Shown: positions 1 to 5,543 of the stretch, one piece after another | How the letters are laid out: every line of letters begins with the position of its first letter | Position numbering within the stretch: position 1 is the first letter of the stretch | Assembly: GCA_900315105.1 (NCBI GenBank) | Contig: OMXX01000173.1 | Coordinates: 1-6,516, forward strand | Length of the DNA stretch: 6,516 bases | From: an uncultured Prevotellaceae bacterium | GTDB taxonomy: Bacteria > Bacteroidota > Bacteroidia > Bacteroidales > Bacteroidaceae | Direction of reading: 5' to 3' | Made by a program: the position numbers and the translations under genes | The notes under the pieces: model-generated | Seen by the model: the letters and a program-made list of their open reading frames with translations, nothing else | What the model was told of the DNA's origin: nothing | Database searches by the model: none

Positions 1-792
1 GAAGATGCTGTATTCAAACATCACGATGAGGTTCAGAAATGGTTAGACATGCTGAGAGGACAATACCTCCCGACTTCTATTAATGATTTGAAAGCAGGAA
101 ACAGGAAGCCGCCTCTGCCATTCTTAAATGGCGATCTCTATTCGAATATGAATCATACGCTGTGGTTTCTGCCTAACGTGGCATCATGCTTTGCCATGCG
201 TAATCTGCTGACAGAGTTTCAGAATACATTCTATCATGACTATCGTGTCATCGTATGTGCTGGTACTCGGGCTGGTATCGGACAGCAGGCACTACCACCA
301 GTAGAGAAAGCTATGTCGCACCCAGATCCCTTGCATTGTAAGACCATCACACTGACTTGCGGAAAACTTACAACAGGAGTTACGGTAAGACCTTGGACGG
401 GTATCTTTATGTTGCGTGACACATCATCGCCAGAGACTTATTTCCAGTCTGCTTTTAGAGTACAATCGCCTTGGACCATTACCAACAGCGACGGTTTGCA
501 TCCAAACCGTGTAGAGATCTTAAAAGAAGTATGCTATGTTTTCGATTTTGCTCCTAACAGAGCGTTAAGGAAGATAGCAGATTATTCCTGTCAACTAAAT
601 GTTAAGGAGGGTAATCCGGAGAAGTGTGTGGATGATTTCATTAAATTCCTACCGGTGCTCTGTTATGAGAATGGGGTGATGAAAGCATTGTCTGCAAGTG
701 ACGTTCTCGACATGGCCATGAACAATACATCAGCCACTCTCTTGGCAAGAAGATGGGAAAGCGCACTCTTGGTGCTGCTATGGCTGCTCTGA
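1..792 (+). CDS. Superfamily 2 helicase / restriction-type ATPase, C-terminal part; 5' end outside window, frame broken at 3' end
   Basis: The frame is open from base 1, so the gene starts upstream of the window; the ATG at 49 is internal. The 263 visible residues include the second RecA-like lobe of an SF2 helicase. LTCGKLTTGVTV (about 352-387) fits motif V. YFQSAFRVQSPW (439-474) fits motif VI, in the non-classical form found in large restriction-type helicases rather than the usual QxxGRxxR. The preceding YRVIVCAGT and following VCYVFDFAPNRAL are strands typical of the same lobe. Such proteins couple ATP hydrolysis to DNA translocation in restriction or related defence enzymes; the nuclease or methylase part would lie upstream and cannot be seen. 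After TLLARRWESALLV (ends 774) the frame runs into LLWLL and a stop at 790-792, while the conserved continuation is in another frame. Family level is fairly sure; the exact restriction type is not. Confidence 0.72.
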   Translation, partial: EDAVFKHHDEVQKWLDMLRGQYLPTSINDLKAGNRKPPLPFLNGDLYSNMNHTLWFLPNVASCFAMRNLLTEFQNTFYHDYRVIVCAGTRAGIGQQALPPVEKAMSHPDPLHCKTITLTCGKLTTGVTVRPWTGIFMLRDTSSPETYFQSAFRVQSPWTITNSDGLHPNRVEILKEVCYVFDFAPNRALRKIADYSCQLNVKEGNPEKCVDDFIKFLPVLCYENGVMKALSASDVLDMAMNNTSATLLARRWESALLVLLWLL

Positions 793-1277
793 TGAAGATT
801 GAGGGCTTCCGTTCACTGAACCAGGATATTGAAACCATCATCAATAAGTCGGATGCCATCAAGAAGAAACGTAAGGAAAACGAGGAAGGATTCTCTGTTA
901 AAGAGAAAAGAGAACTGACTGATGAGGAGAAGGAAATCAAGAGCAAACGTAAACAGATTCAGGAAAAACTGATGAAATTCGCCACGCGTATTCCTATATT
1001 TATGTATCTAACGGACTATCGTGAGTATTCGCTGAAGGACGTTATCCTACAATTGGAGCCCAAGTTGTTTGAACGTGTAACAGGATTAACCAAACAGGAC
1101 TTTGCGCTATTGGTAAGCCTGAATGTATTCAACGAGGCTCTAATGAATGATGCCGTCTATAAGTTTAAGCGTTATGAGGACTCCAGCCTGTCGTATTCTG
1201 GTATTGATCGCCATGAAGGCGAAAAGATGGTTGGTGGCTACAGCACAGTTATAACCGTGGAGGAATATAGGGAATAA
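753..1277 (+). CDS. Displaced C-terminal end of the same helicase (frameshifted remainder)
   Basis: This frame carries AMAALMKIEGFRSLNQD, then a charged probable helix or coiled coil rich in Lys and Glu (about 850-970), then FATRIPIFMYLTDYRE and EALMNDAVYKFKRYEDSSL. It reads as the C-terminal continuation of the helicase that stops at 792. The apparent start ATG at 753 is not convincing. It has no ribosome-binding site, and its first seven or eight codons are the out-of-frame reading of the conserved RRWESALLV segment. Homologous sequence probably begins near 777-783. The product is therefore either a non-translated remnant or, if the shift is an assembly error, the last 165 or so residues of one continuous enzyme. 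It ends with a TAA just before a hairpin terminator. I know no independent function for this piece. Confidence 0.6.
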   Translation: MGKRTLGAAMAALMKIEGFRSLNQDIETIINKSDAIKKKRKENEEGFSVKEKRELTDEEKEIKSKRKQIQEKLMKFATRIPIFMYLTDYREYSLKDVILQLEPKLFERVTGLTKQDFALLVSLNVFNEALMNDAVYKFKRYEDSSLSYSGIDRHEGEKMVGGYSTVITVEEYRE

Positions 1278-1289
1278 CGAGTAATTTAT

Positions 1290-1329
1290 AATACCACCTT
1301 TGCAAAGAGCAGACTGCAAAGGTGGTATT
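1290..1329. terminator. Bidirectional hairpin terminator between convergent genes
   Basis: AATACCACCTTTGCA (1290-1304) pairs perfectly with TGCAAAGGTGGTATT (1315-1329), giving a 15-bp stem with a 10-base loop. It sits 12 bases after the helicase stop and 18 bases from the stop of the convergent 1230-residue gene. The + strand side is followed only by a short T-rich stretch (TTCTTAT), and the - strand side by TATAAATTACT, so the T tracts are weak. The placement and perfect stem still make a shared terminator the best reading. Confidence 0.75.
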
Positions 1330-1347
1330 CTTATAGGGAAACGTCAA

Positions 1348-4300
1348 TCAAATCTCTTTTACTCCCCAAAGGTGCAGCGTGTTGACCATCGGTTTTGTGA
1401 CATTGTTAGCTGGATAGCCAATAAAGTTCTTCTTTCTGTCCAAGATACCGTCAAACTCATGAACATATTTCGCAGGGATAACCTCGTACGCCATGATTTC
1501 GCTCATCAATCCATCATTAAACGGCATTTGACCTTGATCCATCAATTTTCCTTCTTCGAAAGTTGAAAGTTGGTCTAAGCGCATAACGACTTTCGGATGC
1601 GTCTTATCCTCCTTGCTGATTGTTAGCACGGCATCATCTGGATAGGCTATAGAGGCGAAAACTAATCGAGAATCCGCATGACGGGAGTAGTCGCGTTGTT
1701 GGTAATCCATCAACTCTTCAACGGGAACTTTAGCAATATGTCCATTGGCATAGCCAAGAACCAAATAATTCTTCATCTCACTATCAAGGACAGTAAGCGT
1801 TAGCAATGACTGGTCGTCATAGTCAAATTCATTCATTTTCCGGAACTTACCTCCACTCAAGAATTTAAAGAATCCGATAGGTTCAGTATAGTTTTCCGGG
1901 TCAAGATATTCTGCAGGAACGTTCTTCCTAATACGGCTGGTACGAATCTCGTCATCCTTCGAGATAACGAGCGGTCCCTTTTCAGCAGACTCCTCTGGTG
2001 TGCTAAACTGGACACTCTTATTAATCTTGATTTCTGATTTCAACTGCTCTGGTAATTTGCGATTGAGCCGCTGGTATTCGTCAAACTCCTCCTTTGAGAG
2101 TTTTCGCTTACTACTACCCACTCGTACGTACCAGTTGCCATCAATCGGCACACCGGTCTGATGAGCACGTATCTTGACTATCAAGATGTCTTTGTCATTG
2201 TTAGTAGCATCAAATCTGATGTCTTCAATATAGGTGGCCGCGAGACTGTTGCCCCATTTTGCACACATAGCATCAGGAATGGCACGCAGATACTTATCCT
2301 TGTCACCATAATATATGGGTGTATTCAGATCATCCTCAACACCTGTCCCCAATCCATAATTATTCACACCAACGTAAAGTGTACCGCCCGATGTATTCAT
2401 GAACGAGTTGATAACCTTCAGTATTTCCGCCATCTGTTTTTCCGGGTTTGGCGTGAGATTCTTGCTGCCAGCATAAAAAACAATACTGGTCTTATACTCT
2501 GTGTCAATAGTCTCCTCACCAGTGCCATAAAGTTTCAGTCCTGTTTCAAAACCTTTTAAATTTAACTGTTGCTTAACGCGATTATGAATGTCGGTTGCCG
2601 TACTTTCCATCTTACTGGCCTTTGTGATGTTATATGCCAAAACCAACGATGCCAATTCACTGATGTTCTGACTACCTTTAGTCAATTCAAATAATTCATC
2701 GTTATGTTCAGGTTTGTCGAGGAAACTAACTGCCTGTAGCTGTACAAAACGATCATGAAGAATCACGTTGTTGGCAAATAGTTCTGAATTCACATTCTCC
2801 AATTGCTCCAGTTTGTCCTCATCCACTTTCGAGTTGCGGGCAAAGTAATGAAGCATCGTGATGATATCCATCCTGCCTTTATAGTACGCTGCCTGAGATT
2901 CCCAACCTATCATAATGGATAATGTACGTGCAAAGCCCAGATAATTATATATCTTGATATAATCCTTGTCAGTCTGAGCCATACGATCAATCAGGAATAT
3001 TAATTCGCGTACATAGCTTTCGTCCAGGACTCTGTCACTCTCCAAGATTTCCTCTTCCTCCTGCTGACTGATGTCCTCAGAGATACGACCTACAGCATAA
3101 TACGCCATGAGATTCCTAAAAGCACTTATGATGTTGAAATCGCATGACGTCATCTGATTCATATTACACTGGAGATGGAAAGACCCAGGGCCACGTCCAA
3201 TCAATTTGCAACTGACGATGGTATTTTTATCAATACCCTCATAGTCGGCAGCATTTATGATACTGACACTGATACCATCTCTTGAAACAGCAGGAGCAGC
3301 ACCGCCACTTAGAGGTCGAGTACCGACTGAGCAGATGATATCTTCGTTGTATGTATAGTATTCAAGAGCCGCCTCCTTGATTCCCTTCAACATTGAGAAA
3401 TGGAAATGATTATTACAGTCATCTATGATTTCTGCCTCGAATACATATCTGCTACCATCAGATGCCATGAAATGACGTAAAGAACTGCAAAATGCATAGC
3501 CGACAATATCGCTAAGGTATATATAACCCTCACCACCAATCTCATCCTCGATCTGGCAGTAGTATTTATTATGGTCGTACAAATCCTGTCTAATGAAGCT
3601 GATTTTTACAAGTTCACCTACCTTGTGCGTTTTTCTGCGCTTTAAGCCTGTTGTTGTTACTATCTGGCCGAAATTAAAAAGTTCGTTCTCTATCTCTTCC
3701 CATATCTTCTGGTATGGTGTGAGATCATTGGGCTTGGCAATAGCCAAATTAATACACGGCCTTGTGCCCATGAAAATCTGCATATCCTGCCAAAGCCCAA
3801 GATTCTTGGGAAAGACTGGATAAGGACATCTTTGTGAAATTGAAGAGAACAATTTGATACCCTCAGCAGAGATCTGCAGCTTCACCTTGTTTTGAGTGAA
3901 AGAATTGGTGGTATCAATTTTATCACAGGGATAAAGACTGGCTATGTAATGAGGCAACAAGGGCGCTTTATCCATTGTATAGTTCATCAGTTTAGCACTC
4001 GAGTGGAACATGAAGAAATATGCCATATCGATAAGCCAATCTGGATGGAGCGGATATAGATAAGAAGACACGGCACACAGTCTGGCTGTGTTAAGGCGAA
4101 AATCAGCGATGGAGGAGTCTGGGCTGTCGTGTAAAAGCAACAGTTGGAGAGCCAAAGCCAAGTTGTTATTTTTAATCAGTTCTGTATTCTCCTTTGTCTT
4201 GTCGATTTTTCCATCACACTCGCGGATATAGAGTTCTAACAGTTTGATAATAGCACTGCAGAATGGTTCCTTTCGCCAACTCTCAATATTTCTCTGACAG

Positions 4301-5040
4301 ATAATGTTCAGCAACTCTTTGATGCTACTATTCATCAGGTCCGGGCGTCTCAGGAAAAGACTCGATAGAATATTAAAGTGCTTGACAGGATGATAAACGA
4401 ATCCTGATACTTTCAACTTGTTGAACAGACTATTGACAAAGTTCTCCGGCGTATCTGACGATTCAGAATCATTCTCATTCTCTATCAATTCAGCTGATTT
4501 AATATAATAACTTAACTGTTCAATTAACAGCGTCAGTCTTTCTTGATAGAATTCACGTTCGCTATCGGCACAGAGATCAAGCAGTTCTGATAATTCCAGC
4601 AAGTCAGAACAATCCATCTTCACGGTCTGAAGATCGATCTTTTTATTAATCAGACTCTGAATCCATCTATGACACTGACTTTCGAATGACTTTTCTCTCT
4701 CTTCTGTCAGTATCAGTCTAATGAATTCTTTCGTGTTCCACGACAGTTCTCTATTAGTCAGCAAATCAGTCAGTTTATCCTCTGTAAGGCACTCTCCTGT
4801 TTGCTGGAACTCACTGATGTCATTGAGTTCTATTCTAAGATGCTTTTCTTTTACCGACAATACTCGGCACTTAACAACCTGACCTATAAAGAGTTTCAGA
4901 TTTGCTGTACCTCTTAAATAAGTAGTGATGTTGGTTGACTCGTGTTGGACTTCGCAATAGGTAGGAAATAACTTCTTTATTCTAAAGCTATACACGCCGT
5001 CATTTTTAAAAATATCTTTTCTACTAAAGCTTTGTGTCAT
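1348..5040 (-). CDS. Large AlbA_2 (Schlafen-type) domain protein with S1/OB-like segments
   Basis: A 1230-residue protein. Residues 9-72 look like a small beta-barrel ending in GQVVKCRVLSVKEKHLRIEL, typical of S1/OB folds. Residues 75-450 are mostly helical. Residues 470-560 (VGELVKISFIRQ, EGYIYLSDIVGY) and 568-628 are further OB-like stretches; 650-830 are helical again. Residues 841-990 form an AlbA_2 domain: E843 and E848 in GEETIDTEYKTS, then VINSFMNTSGGTLYVGVNNYG (876-896) and the end motif YVRVGSSKRKLS (971-982). The last 230 residues contain YLVLGYANGHIAKVPVEEL, of uncertain fold. There is no signal peptide or membrane segment, so it is probably cytoplasmic. AlbA_2 domains occur in Schlafen RNases and in many bacterial transcription-regulator-like and defence proteins; combined with OB segments, an RNA- or DNA-targeting role is inferred. 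The start ATG at 5040 is the first in frame, with only a weak purine-rich stretch (GAGGAATAAG) upstream. It is transcribed from 5288-5319 through a long leader. Confidence 0.85.
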   Translation of the reverse strand: MTQSFSRKDIFKNDGVYSFRIKKLFPTYCEVQHESTNITTYLRGTANLKLFIGQVVKCRVLSVKEKHLRIELNDISEFQQTGECLTEDKLTDLLTNRELSWNTKEFIRLILTEEREKSFESQCHRWIQSLINKKIDLQTVKMDCSDLLELSELLDLCADSEREFYQERLTLLIEQLSYYIKSAELIENENDSESSDTPENFVNSLFNKLKVSGFVYHPVKHFNILSSLFLRRPDLMNSSIKELLNIICQRNIESWRKEPFCSAIIKLLELYIRECDGKIDKTKENTELIKNNNLALALQLLLLHDSPDSSIADFRLNTARLCAVSSYLYPLHPDWLIDMAYFFMFHSSAKLMNYTMDKAPLLPHYIASLYPCDKIDTTNSFTQNKVKLQISAEGIKLFSSISQRCPYPVFPKNLGLWQDMQIFMGTRPCINLAIAKPNDLTPYQKIWEEIENELFNFGQIVTTTGLKRRKTHKVGELVKISFIRQDLYDHNKYYCQIEDEIGGEGYIYLSDIVGYAFCSSLRHFMASDGSRYVFEAEIIDDCNNHFHFSMLKGIKEAALEYYTYNEDIICSVGTRPLSGGAAPAVSRDGISVSIINAADYEGIDKNTIVSCKLIGRGPGSFHLQCNMNQMTSCDFNIISAFRNLMAYYAVGRISEDISQQEEEEILESDRVLDESYVRELIFLIDRMAQTDKDYIKIYNYLGFARTLSIMIGWESQAAYYKGRMDIITMLHYFARNSKVDEDKLEQLENVNSELFANNVILHDRFVQLQAVSFLDKPEHNDELFELTKGSQNISELASLVLAYNITKASKMESTATDIHNRVKQQLNLKGFETGLKLYGTGEETIDTEYKTSIVFYAGSKNLTPNPEKQMAEILKVINSFMNTSGGTLYVGVNNYGLGTGVEDDLNTPIYYGDKDKYLRAIPDAMCAKWGNSLAATYIEDIRFDATNNDKDILIVKIRAHQTGVPIDGNWYVRVGSSKRKLSKEEFDEYQRLNRKLPEQLKSEIKINKSVQFSTPEESAEKGPLVISKDDEIRTSRIRKNVPAEYLDPENYTEPIGFFKFLSGGKFRKMNEFDYDDQSLLTLTVLDSEMKNYLVLGYANGHIAKVPVEELMDYQQRDYSRHADSRLVFASIAYPDDAVLTISKEDKTHPKVVMRLDQLSTFEEGKLMDQGQMPFNDGLMSEIMAYEVIPAKYVHEFDGILDRKKNFIGYPANNVTKPMVNTLHLWGVKEI

Positions 5041-5283
5041 AAATATCTTATTCCTCGGTTTATTATTTTATACGCCATACTTGGCAAAAAACACATACTA
5101 AGAAGCACACAAGAGGTGAAACCCTGTGCGAGCGGAGGACAATATAAATTGTCCCTAAGTGGAAAAGTTATTTATGATGGAGAATTCTCAAGGCGGGCAC
5201 CCATCTTCAGGAAGGCTGCCCAGCATTTTGAGTCAATATTCGGTGTTCTCATCAAATTTAAGAATCTGGTTTGTTATTTTTGC
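5041..5283 (-). promoter_or_regulatory. Structured 5' leader of the AlbA_2 gene, about 240 nt
   Basis: Between the predicted transcription start (about 5283) and the ATG at 5040 lies an unusually long leader. On the - strand it can form GGGCAgCC/GGgTGCCC (5221-5214 with 5202-5195; 7 pairs around one mismatch) and GGACAAT/ATTGTCC with a 4-base loop (5154-5137; 8 pairs counting a G-U). It also holds the self-complementary GAGAATTCTC (5180-5189). A TCCTC run (5139-5135) could pair with the GAGGA ahead of the start codon, which would allow translational control. These structures are seen; regulation is inference. It could be a conserved Bacteroidota RNA motif, but I cannot assign an Rfam family. 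Confidence 0.45.
5172..5252 (-). CDS. Possible 26-residue leader peptide
   Basis: An ATG about 30 nt after the predicted transcription start opens a 26-codon frame containing SKCWAAFLKMGARLENSPS, ended by TAA at 5174-5172. Past that stop the same frame stays open for 44 more codons, including LRDNLYCPPLAQGFTSCVLL, and ends at a TGA overlapping the big gene's start (ATGA). The wording is coding-like, and I have an uncertain memory of similar short hypothetical peptides in Bacteroides/Prevotella genomes. It may be a leader peptide, a relic of a 70-residue ORF with one nonsense change, or a structured RNA whose sequence is merely conserved. No ribosome-binding site is obvious. Confidence 0.35.
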   Translation of the reverse strand: MRTPNIDSKCWAAFLKMGARLENSPS

Positions 5284-5287
5284 GTTG

Positions 5288-5319
5288 CAAAGGTAATGGT
5301 TATTTCTGATATAACCAAA
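5288..5319 (-). promoter_or_regulatory. Bacteroidota-type promoter of the AlbA_2 gene
   Basis: On the - strand TTTG (5319-5316) is followed after exactly 20 bases by TACCTTTG (5295-5288). This matches the known primary-sigma consensus of Bacteroidota (-33 TTTG, -7 TAnnTTTG). It points toward the AlbA_2 gene and predicts a start of transcription near 5281-5284. Confidence 0.75.
5297..5317. promoter_or_regulatory. Inverted repeat in the promoter spacer, candidate operator
   Basis: TGGTTAT (5297-5303) and ATAACCA (5311-5317) are perfect inverted arms separated by 7 bases. Together they fill the spacer between the -7 and -33 elements and overlap the -33 TTTG by two bases. A dimeric repressor bound here would block polymerase. 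No regulator gene is visible in the window, so the role is inferred from position and symmetry only. Confidence 0.4.
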
Positions 5320-5352
5320 TGTTTTGAGGGATTTTTTCAGGCTTTTAGCGCG

Positions 5353-5364
5353 GGGGACAGTCCC
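5353..5364. repeat. Left inverted repeat
   Basis: GGGGACAGTCCC, a perfect reverse complement of 5517-5528 and self-complementary apart from its centre base. Confidence 0.7.
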
Positions 5365-5390
5365 TGATATTTATTTTTTTAATTATTATC

Positions 5391-5421
5391 TTGCAAATTT
5401 GCAGAAATCTTCTTATTTTTG
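5391..5421 (+). promoter_or_regulatory. Possible + strand promoter inside the inverted-repeat segment
   Basis: TTG (5391-5393) is followed after 20 bases by TATTTTTG (5414-5421), which fits TAnnTTTG. A perfect 12-bp palindrome TGCAAATTTGCA (5392-5403) lies over the upstream element. Transcription would start near 5428 and meet a terminator after about 85 bases. The region is AT-rich, so a chance match is possible. Confidence 0.4.
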
Positions 5422-5427
5422 CAGCGA

Positions 5428-5516
5428 ATAAACACAGTGAGATTGCAGGTCCCGTTGAGGTGACGATTCAGTAAAGGCCGAAAAAAGACGGATCATCTGA
5501 TCCGTCTTTGATTTTT
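5428..5516 (+). ncRNA. Candidate small RNA of about 90 nt
   Basis: The interval runs from the predicted start downstream of TATTTTTG to the end of the T-rich stretch after the hairpin. It has no credible ORF. A promoter-like sequence and a strong intrinsic terminator so close together, with nothing coding between them, are the usual signature of a small RNA gene. On the other strand it is simply the 3' untranslated region of the beta-helix gene, so an antisense or 3'-end role is possible. Expression is not shown. Confidence 0.3.
5484..5509. terminator. Strong bidirectional intrinsic terminator
   Basis: AAAGACGGATCA (5484-5495) pairs with TGATCCGTCTTT (5498-5509), effectively an 11-bp stem closing a 4-base loop. 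On the - strand it is followed by a run of six T (complement of 5481-5486), and on the + strand by GATTTTTGG. It lies 35 bases past the stop codon of the beta-helix protein gene and should end that transcript, as well as any + strand transcript from 5428. Confidence 0.8.
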
Positions 5517-5528
5517 GGGACTGTCCCC
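5517..5528. repeat. Right inverted repeat
   Basis: GGGACTGTCCCC, a perfect reverse complement of 5353-5364, between the terminator and the stop codon of the beta-helix protein gene. Confidence 0.7.
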
Positions 5529-5543
5529 GAAGTGTTTTAAGGC

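Larger units (their letters stand above)
5353..5528. mobile_element. 176-bp segment bounded by 12-bp inverted repeats, REP/MITE-like
   Basis: GGGGACAGTCCC (5353-5364) and GGGACTGTCCCC (5517-5528) are perfect inverted copies. Each also contains a near-palindrome, GGGAC-A/T-GTCCC. Short GGGAC/GTCCC palindromes in facing pairs resemble REP sequences linked to IS200-like (RAYT) transposases. The segment has no coding frame of note, no flanking target duplication that I can see, and holds a promoter-like sequence and a terminator. It begins 16 bases after the stop of the beta-helix protein gene. A non-autonomous element is the favoured reading, not proven. Confidence 0.45.

Noticed and set aside
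641..946. A 101-codon - strand open frame across the helicase break
   Set aside because: Antisense shadow of the conserved helicase C-terminus, with low-complexity Ser/Leu content from Lys/Glu-rich codons on the other strand.
2161..2559. A 132-codon + strand open frame opposite the AlbA_2 domain
   Set aside because: The - strand frame shows clear conserved motifs here; the + frame has none.
5253..5282. Other TAnnTTTG matches (TAAATTTG on the - strand at 5260-5253, TATTTTTG on the + strand at 5275-5282)
   Set aside because: Neither has a TTG/TTTG at about 19-21 bases upstream, unlike the promoter chosen at 5288-5319.
5032..5367. Open frame of 111 codons on the + strand across the leader region
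   Set aside because: It runs antisense to the leader and promoter of the AlbA_2 gene, crosses the start of that gene and the left inverted repeat, and has no recognisable domain or ribosome-binding site.
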